Part shown: piece after piece, positions 17,652 to 27,329 of the stretch
How positions within the stretch are numbered: position 1 is the first letter of the stretch
Layout of the letters: each line of letters opens with the position of its first letter
DNA from: Paenibacillus mucilaginosus 3016
GTDB taxonomy: Bacteria; Bacillota; Bacilli; Paenibacillales; NBRC-103111
Reading direction: 5' to 3'
NCBI RefSeq assembly: GCF_000250655.1
Contig: NC_016935.1
Coordinates: 700,001 to 764,000 of the forward strand
DNA length: 64,000 nucleotides
Notes under the pieces: model-generated
The model's input: the letters and a program-made list of their open reading frames with translations, nothing else
The model's database searches: none
Told to the model about the DNA's origin: nothing
Made by a program: the position numbers and the translations under genes

Positions 17652-20177
17652 ATGTCGATCCGGTTCAAATTGTCCATGGTGTTCTCGATTACAGTGGCCG
17701 TCATCCTGATCATACAAAATGTACTCTCTTACTTCACCGTAAAGGATCTGCTGCGCGACAACCTGGCCCGCCAGCATGAAGTCCTCTCGAAGCAGCTCAG
17801 CCTGGCCATTGAACAGGCGGAGTATTCGGCACGGGCGGTCGAGGACCGGGTCGGCGAGCAGATCCGCTCGGCTTCCGTTGCCGCTCTTCATGCCCTGCCT
17901 CCGGACTACCGCGAGGTATCGAATGAGCAGCTTGCCGCATTGAGCAGGAAGGTGGGCGTCTCCCATATTACCCTGCTCGCACGCACCGAAGGGGATATTG
18001 TCGGGGTCAAATCCTCGGATCCCCTGGAGCTCAACCTCAGCACGAAGGAGTGGGGATACTGGTACACCGCTTTCGAACAGCTCTTCGACAAGCATGAGGT
18101 CACGATTGCGGAAGGCCAAAAGCTCCCTCACTACTGGGCCGGACCCGCGGAGGTATCCTCGTCGGACCCGAACTATGTAGATAAGTGGGGATACTATTAT
18201 GACGGCACGACCAATTATATCATCAATCCCTATGTGAGGGATGAGGGGATTGTCTCTTTCCGGCAGTCCGTCGGACCGGACCATTACGTCCGGGAGCAGC
18301 TCAAATACAGTCCTTATACATTGGAAATTACGGGAATGAACCCCCGCACCTTCGGCCAGCCGCCGGTGTATTCGGAGAACAACGGCCGCAGATTCATCGA
18401 GCTTGCCAACCGGGCCATCCGGTTTGGGACTTACGAATACAAGGATGAGGGCCGGGACCTGGAAGGCGTCCGCAGTGCCATGGCTGCCGGCCAGCCGGTG
18501 AGCTTCATTACCCGGGCGCAGGGCCTGCGGGTGCTCAAGAGCTTTATTCCGGTGCTGGATGCTCCCGATCCGTTCGTGATCTCAATCGTGGCCGCTTACC
18601 GGATGATCGATGAGGTGGTGAACCACCAGCTGCTCCATGACCTGATGCTGTCCGCGCTGGTGCTGGCTGTCGTATCGGCCGGGAGCTATGTGCTCTGCGG
18701 CTATCTGATCCGCCCGCTGAGTGTCATTATCCGGAAGGTGAACGAGATTGCCCACGGTGACTTTGACGCCCAAATCCGCATCGACCGGAAGGATGAGCTG
18801 GGTCTGCTGGCCGGCAGGGTGAACGCCATGGCGGGCAGTCTGGCCTCCTATACCCGGGAGCTGCAGGAGAAGAACCGGGAGATCGGGCGGCAGGCCTCCT
18901 ATGATCCTCTGACAGGGGCCAAGAACCGCTTCGCTTTCAATGCGGACATGGAACAGCAGCTGGCCAGGCTTCGTCACGAAGGGGGGAGCCTGTCCCTGGT
19001 GTTCATCGACTTTGACCGCTTCAAGGAAGTCAACGACATCTTCGGCCACTCCCTAGGGGACCGGCTGCTCACGGAGGCTGCTGCCCGCATGGAAGGGGTA
19101 GTGGGAAGCGCGGGCGGCGTGTACCGGATGGGCGGGGACGAATTCATCCTGCTGCTTCCGGAGCTGGGCCCGGAAAAGTCGGCAGCCTTGGTCCGGCGGG
19201 TCATGGAGGCGCTGGCAGGGACTTATCTCTACGAAGGCAGCGAGATCCTGCTGACCCCGAGCATGGGCATGAGCACGTATCCGCAGGATGGGGATACTGC
19301 GGATCTCCTGGTCCGGTCGGCGGACGCGGCCATGTACAGGTCCAAGCTCGGCGGAGGCAATGACTTTCAGCTCTTCTCCTCCGAGATGAAGGAGGAGATT
19401 CAGCGCCGCGTCCAGCTGGAGCTTGGCCTGCGCCGGGCCCTGGAACGGGAGGAGCTCTTCCTCCTCTACCAGCCGCTGCTTGATCTCGATGCGGGCCGGA
19501 TCCAAGGGCACGAGGCGCTGATGCGCTGGAATCACCCGGAGCTGGGGATCATCGTGCCGGCCGAGTTCATTCCCATCGCGGAAGAAACCGGCCTCATCGT
19601 ACCGATCGGGCAGTGGGCGCTGCGTGAGGCCTGCCTGCAGAACCGGAGGTGGGAGGCGGAGGGGGGCCAGGGGCTCGGAATCTCCGTCAATTTGTCCGCA
19701 CGACAGTTCCAGCAGCGCGGTCTGGTGGAGGACATTCGGGGGATCCTGGAGGAGACCGGAATCGACCCGGGCCTGGTGACCCTGGAGATTACCGAGAATC
19801 TGGCGATGAACAAGGAGGAGTACATGATCTCCAGGCTTCGGGCGCTCCGGGAGACCGGCGTGCGTATGGCCATCGACGACTTCGGTACCGGTTATTCCTC
19901 CCTCATGTACCTCAAGAAGTTCCCGGTCCAGATCCTCAAGATCGACCGTTCCTTCGTCAGCGATATGCTGAGGGATGAGGACGACGCGGAGATCGTGCGG
20001 ACCATCATCGCGATGGCCCATCAGCTGAAGCTCCGGGTAACCGCCGAAGGGGTGGAAACCGAAGGACAGCTTCAATATCTGAGAGGACTCGGCTGCGATA
20101 TGGTACAGGGGTATTACATCTCCCGCCCTCTGCCGGCCGAGCAGTGCATCCGCCTGGTCAAGCAGTATGACGAGTAA
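17652..20177 (+). CDS. Membrane-bound GGDEF-EAL protein (c-di-GMP synthesis/breakdown)
   Basis: An 841-residue protein. The N-terminal membrane segment ([20 protein letters not shown]) is followed by a large extracellular Cache-like sensor domain (about 40-310), a second membrane segment ([20 protein letters not shown]), HAMP, GGDEF and EAL domains. The cyclase site RMGGDEF is intact, and the RxxD inhibitory site is missing. The phosphodiesterase motifs [33 protein letters not shown] and AEGVET are all present, so both activities are possible. The ATG at 17652 lines up with the first membrane helix; the frame is open further upstream to 17418 without a good ribosome binding site. Confidence 0.92.
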   Translation: MSIRFKLSMVFSITVAVILIIQNVLSYFTVKDLLRDNLARQHEVLSKQLSLAIEQAEYSARAVEDRVGEQIRSASVAALHALPPDYREVSNEQLAALSRKVGVSHITLLARTEGDIVGVKSSDPLELNLSTKEWGYWYTAFEQLFDKHEVTIAEGQKLPHYWAGPAEVSSSDPNYVDKWGYYYDGTTNYIINPYVRDEGIVSFRQSVGPDHYVREQLKYSPYTLEITGMNPRTFGQPPVYSENNGRRFIELANRAIRFGTYEYKDEGRDLEGVRSAMAAGQPVSFITRAQGLRVLKSFIPVLDAPDPFVISIVAAYRMIDEVVNHQLLHDLMLSALVLAVVSAGSYVLCGYLIRPLSVIIRKVNEIAHGDFDAQIRIDRKDELGLLAGRVNAMAGSLASYTRELQEKNREIGRQASYDPLTGAKNRFAFNADMEQQLARLRHEGGSLSLVFIDFDRFKEVNDIFGHSLGDRLLTEAAARMEGVVGSAGGVYRMGGDEFILLLPELGPEKSAALVRRVMEALAGTYLYEGSEILLTPSMGMSTYPQDGDTADLLVRSADAAMYRSKLGGGNDFQLFSSEMKEEIQRRVQLELGLRRALEREELFLLYQPLLDLDAGRIQGHEALMRWNHPELGIIVPAEFIPIAEETGLIVPIGQWALREACLQNRRWEAEGGQGLGISVNLSARQFQQRGLVEDIRGILEETGIDPGLVTLEITENLAMNKEEYMISRLRALRETGVRMAIDDFGTGYSSLMYLKKFPVQILKIDRSFVSDMLRDEDDAEIVRTIIAMAHQLKLRVTAEGVETEGQLQYLRGLGCDMVQGYYISRPLPAEQCIRLVKQYDE

Positions 20178-20403
20178 ACGCCGGGCTCACCCCGGTGTAA
20201 ACGGCCGAAGCGGGAGCCGGAAGGGGCTTCTCCTCCGAGGGAGAGCTCAAACGGGCTGTTTCGGGACGAATGAGCTTCTGCGGTTCTGAGGCTTTCCCGG
20301 CCGCCAGATTAGGTAGATTGGCAGAAGCTGGATGGACAGCCCTGCGGTATAATGGGTCCTATAAGGGAGTCCTACAGGACCCATCCGCAGAGGAGGAAGC
20401 AAG

Positions 20404-21030
20404 ATGGAACCCCAGTGGCTGACATGGGCCAAGCAGATTCAATCGATCGCTCAGGCGGGCCTCGCCTATTCCAGGGACGTGTATGATCTCGAACGGTTCG
20501 GCATGCTGCGGGACCTGGCTGTGGAGATCGTGGAGAATCATACGAAGGCCGGGAGGGAGCCGATCCGGCTTGCCTTCGCAAGCGAGGAGGGGTACGCCAC
20601 CCCGAAGGTCGACGTCCGCGGCGTGGTATTCCGGGAAGGGCGGATCCTTCTCGTCCGCGAGAAAATCGACGGCGCCTGGTCGCTGCCGGGAGGCTGGGCC
20701 GATATCGGGCTGTCTCCCTCGGAGATTGCCGTGAAGGAGATCCGGGAGGAAGCCGGTTACGATACCGAAGCGGTGCGGCTGCTCGCGGTGATGGACAAGA
20801 AGTTCCACGACCACCCGCCGGACCTCTGGCACATCTACAAAATCTTCATTCTCTGCCGTCTCACCGGGGGAGAGGGGATCGGCAGCGAGGGCACTCTGGA
20901 AACCTCGGATGTCGGCTTCTTCGGACCGGACGAGCTTCCGGAGCTCTCGGTCGGCCGGAACACCAAGGCACAGATTCTCACGATGTTCGAGTTTCTTCAC
21001 GATCCCCACAAAGCGGTTCTGCTCGATTAG
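20404..21030 (+). CDS. Nudix hydrolase with N-terminal Nudix_N domain
   Basis: A 208-residue enzyme expected to cleave nucleoside diphosphate derivatives such as ADP-ribose. The N-terminal 65 residues (WLTWAKQIQSIAQAGLAYSR) are the helical extension seen in YjhB-type Nudix proteins. The Nudix box GGWADIGLSPSEIAVKEIRE + EAGY is complete. The ATG follows gaggaggaagcaag. It is monocistronic and ends in a strong terminator. Confidence 0.9.
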   Translation: MEPQWLTWAKQIQSIAQAGLAYSRDVYDLERFGMLRDLAVEIVENHTKAGREPIRLAFASEEGYATPKVDVRGVVFREGRILLVREKIDGAWSLPGGWADIGLSPSEIAVKEIREEAGYDTEAVRLLAVMDKKFHDHPPDLWHIYKIFILCRLTGGEGIGSEGTLETSDVGFFGPDELPELSVGRNTKAQILTMFEFLHDPHKAVLLD

Positions 21031-21082
21031 CTGCTGCTCCTCAGGGCCTGTCGTCCGATTGGACCGGATCACCTGGACATGA

Positions 21083-21128
21083 CAATACCCCAGTCTCTCC
21101 TGAAGGGAGACTGGGGTGTCTTGTTTTT
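21083..21128 (+). terminator. Terminator after the Nudix gene
   Basis: The inverted repeat acaccccagtctcc-type stem (ataccccagtctctcc/gggagactggggtgt, tgaa loop) is followed by ttgtttttt. It may also serve the converging lipoprotein gene. Confidence 0.9.
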
Positions 21129-21149
21129 TCGCCGCTGGATCGGCCTGTG

Positions 21150-21662
21150 CTACTTGTTGACTTCGTGAACGATCGTTACGTTCGTCGTCCGGTCGGACTC
21201 CATATCCTTGGACACCGTAAAGTGAAGACTGAGCCCTTCTTTCTTGCCGGCAATCAGGAAAATGGCCTCATCCGTCAGGCGTGTGGACTCCGTATAGCCG
21301 GAGCTTTTGAAGAACGATTCCACCCCGCTCTTGGTCTCCTCGAAAGGCTGTTCGATCTCGTAGGCTACGGTGTATACCTCACCGCCCTCCTTACCCTCGG
21401 ATTTCATCGAGGCCTGAATGGCGGCTTTGCCCGGGATGGGAATGTCCTTCGGAAAGCCCTCCGGAAGCTGGTTCTCGCTGGACAGGGTGACCTTTCCCTG
21501 GTCCGTCGTGATGGTGGATACTTCCTTGTCACCGCTGATCACGGCTTTGCCTCCGTCAGGGGTGGGGATCGTAACGCTATCTCCGGTACAGCCGGCGGCA
21601 AGAACAGCGGCTCCTGCCAGGACCAGCGCGAGGGTGAAGGTTCTATGTGTTCTTTTTGTCAT
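21150..21662 (-). CDS. Lipoprotein of unknown function
   Basis: A 170-residue exported protein. The signal peptide RTFTLALVLAGAAVLAAGC ends in a lipobox (LAAGC), so the mature protein starts at about Cys24 and is lipid-anchored. The rest (TIPTPDGGKAVISGDKEVST, FPKDIPIPGKAAIQ) resembles small Firmicutes lipoproteins with a 'pdipiPdga' motif, which have no assigned function. The start at 21662 has ataggag 10 bp upstream. It converges on the Nudix gene. Confidence 0.82.
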   Translation of the reverse strand: MTKRTHRTFTLALVLAGAAVLAAGCTGDSVTIPTPDGGKAVISGDKEVSTITTDQGKVTLSSENQLPEGFPKDIPIPGKAAIQASMKSEGKEGGEVYTVAYEIEQPFEETKSGVESFFKSSGYTESTRLTDEAIFLIAGKKEGLSLHFTVSKDMESDRTTNVTIVHEVNK

Positions 21663-21826
21663 GGGGAAATGACTCCTATCTGAAGGGTAGAAATGGATTA
21701 AGCTTCTCTCTTCATGATAGGGAGACATCCGTCATATGACCAGTGTTCAGGGTCATCCTCTTGTCATGTGACCGTCGTTAAGGCGCTCTGTCATTGAGGG
21801 GCCGTCCCTCCAGAAAACAGCATCGG

Positions 21827-23398
21827 TCAGACGGCGCCGATCTTCGGCCAGGCGAGCTCCACCCCGAAACCCGTCAGCAGGCTCTGGAAAGCTTCCAGCT
21901 TGGAGGCATCGCGGCGGACCTGAAGAGGCTCCGTCTTCTGATCCAGGCAGTAAGCGGCCAGCGCCCCGGTGGACTCCCCGATGTTCCATTCGACCGGATG
22001 AAGCCGGTAGCAGCCGTTCGTGATGTGGGTCGTGCCGATATTCTTGCAGGCCGGCAGCAGGTTGCGGACCCGTATGGGCAGCAGGCTGCCGAGCGGGATC
22101 TGGAAGGGAAGGGACGAGATGTCCAGATAGTTCCGGCCAGCGGTGCTCGGATGAAGATCGATCCGGTAGCAGCCGACGCCGACGCTGTCAGGAAAGGGCA
22201 CGGCTCCCTGCTCCCCGCGTACCGCCGCACTGACATGCTGCTCCAGGACCGTGAATTGGGCCCGGATGCGGCGGGACTCCCGGATATATGGGGCTTTGGC
22301 GAGCCCATCGGGGGTTCCGATCACGTCCGGGCGCAGCCGCAGTCCCGGGTAGCCTGTCCCGCCGTCCGGCCGGGGAGCCTCGGTCTGCAGCCAGTACAAG
22401 AGAGAGAGGCTGAGCTGCCGGGAGCCCTCGAGATGCCGCTGCGCCTCGTGCGGCGGCACATCGTAGATCCGCCCGAGCCAATAGTCGTTCTGGGACCAGT
22501 TCACGACCGAGATATCGCTCGGATAGGTCCCCGGGACGAAATTGGATCTGTCGAGGATCCGCCGGTAAATGAAGAGAGGGTACTTCTCCGTGCCCCAGAA
22601 GAGTGTTTCTTCGGTAGGCTCCAGCGTCACGGGATTCGGCGATACCCAGCTCAGCTGCCGGTCCGGCCAGAAGTCGGCCTGATAGCTCCGCCAGAACGCA
22701 TAATCCCGGGGCTTGTCGATGATATGGTTCTCCCCTTCGAGATAATCCATGGCCAGGCACCAGGTGAAGGCTTGGATATCGTGAGGGTCGGCCGGCCCTT
22801 CCAGAGCATGGGGCTCATTCGTATCGCTCCGGGATTCCGCTCCCGTCACATATTCCACGCCGGCCAGCGGCAGAAGGTCTCCGCATTCGGTGGCGTCCAG
22901 GAAGTAAGGGGCGCGGAGGGTCAGACGGGACCCGAAGGCTTCCTGTACGGTGACGGATCGAATCCGGTCCCCGTCGGTCTCCGCATGGACAGGCCGGTAG
23001 CGCAGCAGCACGGTCAGACGGCCGCTGTGCACGTAAGGGGCGATCATCCCTTGCAGCACCTCCAGCATGGCACGCGGCTCCGCGCAAAGGCGGCTGACCC
23101 CGCCGTTGCCGGGGTTCAGATGATAAACGGCACGGGCTTCGGCCGTGAGAGGGAAGTGCTGTCTGTAGAAGGCGCGTACGCCTTCGCGGAACTGACGGTA
23201 GCTGCGCGTGCAGCCGAACTGCTCGATCCACCGGTGCTCATCCGGGGGAACGGCCTGGCTTGTCAGCTGTCCGCCGATCCAGTCGGTCTCCTCGGTCAGG
23301 ACAACCCGTTTGCCCATGCGGCAGGCCGAGAGCGCAGCGGCAAAGCCGCCTACGCCGCCGCCGATGATGGCAATATCCGTTTCGGTTTCGCGATGCAT
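21827..23398 (-). CDS. FAD-dependent oxidoreductase
   Basis: A 523-residue flavoprotein of the FAD_oxidored type. The N-terminal dinucleotide-binding motif TDIAIIGGGVGGFAAALSAC is followed by EETDWIGGQLTSQ. Near the C-terminus NIGTTHITNGCYRLHPVEWN and IGESTGALAAYCL form the second FAD contact. Relatives are often found with sugar or glycan utilisation genes. The substrate is unknown. The ATG at 23398 has aaggagg 9 bp upstream; the open frame extends to 23476 without support. It is monocistronic. Confidence 0.85.
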   Translation of the reverse strand: MHRETETDIAIIGGGVGGFAAALSACRMGKRVVLTEETDWIGGQLTSQAVPPDEHRWIEQFGCTRSYRQFREGVRAFYRQHFPLTAEARAVYHLNPGNGGVSRLCAEPRAMLEVLQGMIAPYVHSGRLTVLLRYRPVHAETDGDRIRSVTVQEAFGSRLTLRAPYFLDATECGDLLPLAGVEYVTGAESRSDTNEPHALEGPADPHDIQAFTWCLAMDYLEGENHIIDKPRDYAFWRSYQADFWPDRQLSWVSPNPVTLEPTEETLFWGTEKYPLFIYRRILDRSNFVPGTYPSDISVVNWSQNDYWLGRIYDVPPHEAQRHLEGSRQLSLSLLYWLQTEAPRPDGGTGYPGLRLRPDVIGTPDGLAKAPYIRESRRIRAQFTVLEQHVSAAVRGEQGAVPFPDSVGVGCYRIDLHPSTAGRNYLDISSLPFQIPLGSLLPIRVRNLLPACKNIGTTHITNGCYRLHPVEWNIGESTGALAAYCLDQKTEPLQVRRDASKLEAFQSLLTGFGVELAWPKIGAV

Positions 23399-23689
23399 GT
23401 CGAGCAGCCTCCTTGGTAGTGGGATGAAAGGAAGGGTAGTATGCAATGGTTGCTGCATACACCCTTTAGACTTCAATCCATCCCAAAAAGTTACAGATCA
23501 TGGGAGAAAAGAAGGTGGAATCCCTTTTCGCGGGAGAATTAGGATTGAAGGGAGGATTAGGATAGAAGGAATCACTCGGGCATCGCTTAGCGAAGATGCG
23601 GATAAGACAAAGAGAAGGCTGGGCTTCCTGATGGGAAGCTCCGGCCTTGAAGGCTGTACTGCAAGCTGGAGGCGTTCGGCCGCCGGGAA
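23399..23689. other. Gap upstream of the FAD oxidoreductase
   Basis: About 290 bases without a supported gene. It contains a short direct repeat (ttaggattgaagg and ttaggatagaagg, near 23538-23570). The promoter of the minus-strand oxidoreductase should lie here, but none stands out. Confidence 0.4.
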
Positions 23690-23738
23690 GAGAAAAAACA
23701 AACCTGCCGGCACTGTATAAAGTGTGGATGCCAGCAGG
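23690..23738 (-). terminator. Terminator of the MarR gene
   Basis: On the minus strand cctgctggca and tgccggcagg pair around a 16-base loop and are followed by tttgttttttc. It lies about 135 bp after the MarR stop. Confidence 0.75.
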
Positions 23739-23873
23739 AGCACCCGGCCGGCTGCAGGAGGCAGGCCGTCTCTTTTGATTCGTACTGCTCGTCATCGGGG
23801 GCTTCGGCTATCTCGCCGGAGCGAAGACTTGCCCGTGTTGTGGGATTTACAGCCACAGGCAGGGTTCAAGCGT

Positions 23874-24344
23874 TCACTTGGTGTTCTTCCCCTCTTCGTA
23901 GGACGCATTATATTCGCTTAAGTAGAGGGAGATATCGCTTACAGCCTCAGCCAGCGCTTCAATCCGCTGCGGGTCGAGCTTCCCGAAGATCGCTTCCGCA
24001 TGGCCGGCGAAGCGGCTCCTCCAGGCCAGCAGCTGTTCCATCCCCTGCGGGGTCAGGTTCACATAAGTGATGCGGCGGTCCTCTTCGGAACGCAGGCGCT
24101 GGGTCCAGCCCTTCTCCTCCAAGCGGTCGAGCAGGTTGGAAGCGGCACCGATGGTCATGCCGAGGTATTCGGCCACGCAGTTGATTTTCATGCCGGTATC
24201 GTGCTCCATTTTGAAAATGAGGGAAACGGCCGAAGGCGGAACTTCCGCTTCCGTACTCAGCAGGCAGAGTGTCTGCTTCAGGGTGCGGTTCAATTCCAGC
24301 AGTGAGCGCCAGAAGGGATTGATCAGGTTCGGGTTGGAAGTCAT
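23874..24344 (-). CDS. MarR-family transcriptional regulator
   Basis: A 156-residue winged-helix repressor. The DNA-binding core is KINCVAEYLGMTIGAASNLL DRLEEKGW followed by the wing RLRSEEDRRITYVNLTPQG, with dimerisation helices at both ends. It is divergent from the MFS efflux gene, and two identical palindromes lie in the gap. The inferred role is repression of the pump, relieved by a toxic ligand. The ATG at 24344 has aaaggtgg upstream. Confidence 0.92.
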   Translation of the reverse strand: MTSNPNLINPFWRSLLELNRTLKQTLCLLSTEAEVPPSAVSLIFKMEHDTGMKINCVAEYLGMTIGAASNLLDRLEEKGWTQRLRSEEDRRITYVNLTPQGMEQLLAWRSRFAGHAEAIFGKLDPQRIEALAEAVSDISLYLSEYNASYEEGKNTK

Positions 24345-24436
24345 AGGAGAGAACCACCTTTAATCATTCATACCCCGATTGTACTACAGCCTCCCGCAAA
24401 GCAAAAGGGAAGGAGGCGGTGCAGCAGAGGGAGGGA

Positions 24437-24465
24437 TTGACAGCAGGGAACAATTGGGATATATT
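24437..24465 (+). promoter_or_regulatory. Promoter of the MFS transporter gene
   Basis: A perfect TTGACA (24437-24442) and TATATT (24460-24465) are separated by 17 bases. Transcription would start around 24472, inside the palindromic operators. Confidence 0.8.
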
Positions 24466-24468
24466 TCG

Positions 24469-24495
24469 ATAATACTATTATTATAATACTATTAT
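24469..24495. promoter_or_regulatory. Tandem palindromic operator (probable MarR binding sites)
   Basis: Two identical copies of ATAATACTATTAT (24469-24481 and 24483-24495) are separated by one base. Each copy is a perfect 6-1-6 palindrome. They cover the expected transcription start of the MFS gene and lie between the MarR and MFS genes. Confidence 0.75.
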
Positions 24496-24531
24496 GGGAA
24501 AAGTAAATGTACGCCAAAGGAGGCCTTCCCC

Positions 24532-25914
24532 GTGAGTTCCCCCATCTCCTCTTCGTTCAAGGAATCGCTCATTATTCCGCTCTGGAGTCTGACGGTTCTG
24601 CTGGTGGTGATGAATACCACCATGTTCAATGTGGCGCTGCCCACGGTAGCTGCCGATCTCGGTCTGTCGACCACGAGTGCCTCATGGATTGTGACCGGCT
24701 ATTCCATTCTGTTCGCCATCGCTTCCATCACGTACAGCCGCCTGTCGGATTTCCTGCCGATCCGCACCCTGCTTACCGCCGGTCTGCTGCTGCTCGGTAC
24801 AGGGTCGATCGTAGGCCTGCTCTCGCACCACTTCTACGGCGTACTGGCCGCGAGACTGCTGCAGGCAGTCGGGGCAGCGTCGGCTCCCGGTCTGGGTGTC
24901 GTGCTCGTTACCCGGTACGTCCCCCTGGAGCGCCGGGGCAAGGCGATGTCCACCATCATCTCGGCGGCCTCGTTCGGTTTCGGTCTCGGTCCGATCGTGG
25001 GCGGCACGATGTCGCAGTATATGGGATGGAATATGCTGTTCATCGTGACGGCTATGGTGCTTCTGCTGCTGCCGGTGTTCTACCGGAACCTGCCTCAGCA
25101 GACGGCGGCCCCGGTACGCTTCGACTGGACCGGCGCTCTGCTGATCGGCGCCGGTGTAACCGGCCTGCTGCTCTTCCTGACGAATCGCCAGTGGTTGACC
25201 CTGGCGGTCGGGGCCGCTGCACTGGCGGGCTTCTGGGTTCGGATTCACCGGACCGACGCTCCGTTCGTGCAGCCCTCGCTGCTGCGAAACCGGAACTATC
25301 TCGGCCTGCTCTCCATGGGCTTTATCGCTTACATCCTGAACTTCTCCTCCCTGTTCCTGATGCCGATGATGCTCTCGCGTCTCTTCGGCACCAGTTCTAC
25401 GGTTACGGGGTTCCTCATCTTCCCGGGGGCCATCCTCACCGCCCTGCTGTCCCCAAGGATCGGCAGGTGGATCGACCGTGCCGGGAATACGCCGGTCATC
25501 GCTGCCGGCCATGCGGGCCTGATCCTGGCGGCAGCCGGGTTCGCGATGTTCTCCGCCCAATCCGTGTACGCCATCGCGGGCGCGTATGTGGTGCTGAGTG
25601 TCTCGGTCTCCGCCATCGGCTCCAGCGCTTCCAATGAAATGTCGCGGATCCTGGCCTCCAGCGAGATTGGTGCGGGCATGGGCCTGTCCCAGCTCACGCA
25701 GTTCTTTGGCGGAGCCCTTGGAGTCGCCCTGACGAGCACGGTACTCGCCTGGCCGACTTCCCGGCCCCTTGCCTCTGTCTTCTCCGGCCTGTACTGGGTG
25801 ATGGCGGCGGCAGCTGTAGGCTCAGCCGTGCTCTGCTTCCGGTACATCAAGCGCCGGAAGGGGAGCGGGGCCCTGCCTGAAGGAGCCGAGGCCGCAGAGC
25901 CCGCCCGGGGCTGA
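24532..25914 (+). CDS. MFS drug efflux transporter (DHA2-like)
   Basis: A 460-residue membrane protein with about 12-14 predicted helices. The first helices carry MNTTMFNVALPTVAADLGLS and WIVTGYSILFAIASITYSRLSD, typical of proton-driven multidrug antiporters of the EmrB/QacA and TetA(L) kind. An antiporter-type motif C is visible as GFGLGPIVGG. The GTG at 24532 follows aaaggagg at 8 bp. It is under the divergent MarR gene and the tandem operators, and a strong terminator follows at once. Confidence 0.9.
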   Translation: MSSPISSSFKESLIIPLWSLTVLLVVMNTTMFNVALPTVAADLGLSTTSASWIVTGYSILFAIASITYSRLSDFLPIRTLLTAGLLLLGTGSIVGLLSHHFYGVLAARLLQAVGAASAPGLGVVLVTRYVPLERRGKAMSTIISAASFGFGLGPIVGGTMSQYMGWNMLFIVTAMVLLLLPVFYRNLPQQTAAPVRFDWTGALLIGAGVTGLLLFLTNRQWLTLAVGAAALAGFWVRIHRTDAPFVQPSLLRNRNYLGLLSMGFIAYILNFSSLFLMPMMLSRLFGTSSTVTGFLIFPGAILTALLSPRIGRWIDRAGNTPVIAAGHAGLILAAAGFAMFSAQSVYAIAGAYVVLSVSVSAIGSSASNEMSRILASSEIGAGMGLSQLTQFFGGALGVALTSTVLAWPTSRPLASVFSGLYWVMAAAAVGSAVLCFRYIKRRKGSGALPEGAEAAEPARG

Positions 25915-25918
25915 ACCG

Positions 25919-25966
25919 CAAACAGCCTTGATCCTTTCCCCAAGGGGGAGGATCAAGGCTGTTTAT
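25919..25966 (+). terminator. Terminator after the MFS gene
   Basis: The long inverted repeat aaacagccttgatcct/aggatcaaggctgttt has a C/G-rich inner stem. Confidence 0.85.
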
Positions 25967-26006
25967 GTTATCCACCGGAGCACAGCCGGCCTTCCGCTGT
26001 CCACGG

Positions 26007-26381
26007 TCAAAAGAAGCGGAGCAGCCAGCGAAAGAACCAGAAGGCGAGGAAGATCCAGACCAGGATGAACAGTGCACCGGTTATCCAGTTCGTCGGTCGG
26101 TTCTTCAGTTCTTCCGCCCGCCGGCGGTTATCCTCCAGCACGTGCTTCGGGATCCAGCGCAGCACAAGCATGATGCCGAGAGGCACCAGGATCAGGTCAT
26201 CAAGGTAACCGAGCACCGGAATGAAGTCGGGGATCAGATCGATGGGGCTGAAGGCGTAAGCGGCGACGAGCAGGGCGAAGAGGCGTACCCCGGCCGGTAC
26301 CCGGGGGTCTTTGGCACAGAGATAGAGCGTCATGAGCTGTGATTTGAGGCGGCGGGCTTCCTGTTTCATCCGGTTAAGCAT
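26007..26381 (-). CDS. YkvA-like DUF1232 membrane protein
   Basis: A 124-residue protein with the DUF1232 core DPRVPAGVRLFALLVAAYAF and SPIDLIPDFIPVLGYLDDLI, then a C-terminal membrane helix (ITGALFILVWIFLAFWFF). Function is unknown; members are small integral membrane proteins. The ATG at 26381 has aaggagg upstream. Confidence 0.88.
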   Translation of the reverse strand: MLNRMKQEARRLKSQLMTLYLCAKDPRVPAGVRLFALLVAAYAFSPIDLIPDFIPVLGYLDDLILVPLGIMLVLRWIPKHVLEDNRRRAEELKNRPTNWITGALFILVWIFLAFWFFRWLLRFF

Positions 26382-26460
26382 CGGACTCCTCCTTGGCTGT
26401 AGTAAGTTGAATGGTCTCCTAGCAGTCAGTCGTACTTTATTGTCTATGAGCCTTGTTTTG

Positions 26461-26495
26461 CTGACACCCTGTTGTCAGGGTAGGGGTGTTACAAT
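26461..26495 (+). promoter_or_regulatory. Promoter and palindrome upstream of the DJ-1/PfpI gene
   Basis: An extended -10 box TGTTACAAT (26487-26495) lies 45 bp before the start. Just upstream, CTGACAccctgtTGTCAG (26461-26478) is a perfect inverted repeat, placed at the -35 region where a repressor could bind. Confidence 0.5.
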
Positions 26496-26540
26496 CAATC
26501 ATAAGAACTATAACCCAAGAGGTACAGGGAGGATATAAAT

Positions 26541-27128
26541 ATGAAAGATGTACTGCTGCTGCTTACCGACGGATTCGCGGATTGGGAGGCTTCGTATGTT
26601 ACGGCGGTGCTCAACAAGCCCGGCACAGGCTTCCGGATCCGCACGATTGCACTTGATCTGGAACCGAAAGTGTCGATGGGCGGTCTTCGTGTGCTGCCCG
26701 AATACAGTGTAAAGGATTACCAACCGGATGCCAAGCCGGCGATGCTCATCCTGCCGGGCGGAACCACCTGGTTAGAGGAGAGGAATGTGCCGGTCAAGGA
26801 GCTGGTAGCTTTCTGTGTCCGTGAGTCTGTTCCGGTCGCGGCGATCTGTGATGCCACCACGTTCCTGGCCCGGTATGGATTCCTTGACCATGACCGGCAC
26901 ACAGGCAACTCTCTTGCTTATCTCAAGGAAGGGGCGCCGGAGTACCAGGGGGAGGCGCGGTATGTCGATGCCCAGTCGGTCAGCGACGGGAATTGGATTA
27001 CCGCCAACGGCACGGCGGCCGTGGAATTCGCGGCGCATATTCTGGAGAAGCTCGGCGTGATGGAAGGCGAGGGCTTGCAGGAGTGGTATACCATTTTCAA
27101 AAAGGGGTACGTTCCACAGCCTGAGTAA
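26541..27128 (+). CDS. DJ-1/PfpI family protein (YoaZ/YdeA-like)
   Basis: A 195-residue class I glutamine amidotransferase-like protein. The nucleophile elbow is AAICDATTFLA, with the reactive cysteine at about residue 98, preceded by MLILPGGTTWLEE. Related proteins act in stress responses, as deglycase- or protease-like enzymes; the exact activity is disputed. The ATG follows gggaggatataaat. It is monocistronic. Confidence 0.87.
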   Translation: MKDVLLLLTDGFADWEASYVTAVLNKPGTGFRIRTIALDLEPKVSMGGLRVLPEYSVKDYQPDAKPAMLILPGGTTWLEERNVPVKELVAFCVRESVPVAAICDATTFLARYGFLDHDRHTGNSLAYLKEGAPEYQGEARYVDAQSVSDGNWITANGTAAVEFAAHILEKLGVMEGEGLQEWYTIFKKGYVPQPE

Positions 27129-27183
27129 GGAGCAGCGGGCTTTGGTTCTCTCGGAAAGAGTCGGTGAGGTGACAGGACGCCAA

Positions 27184-27222
27184 AAAAAGCCGTCCTTGGT
27201 CGATGCCAAGGGCGGCTTTGCT
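27184..27222. terminator. Terminator between the DJ-1 gene and the PL11 gene
   Basis: The inverted repeat aaagccgtccttgg/ccaagggcggcttt is followed on the minus strand by seven T. It fits both converging genes but is stronger for the minus-strand PL11 transcript. Confidence 0.8.
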
Positions 27223-27329
27223 GCAAGTATAAGAAATAATGTGTCACCGAGGCTAAATTCTGTAATCTTCTATTTCTTATAAACGTGCATTTTCCTTATA
27301 GGACGGCGAAGCCGTTTACTTGGTTATGA

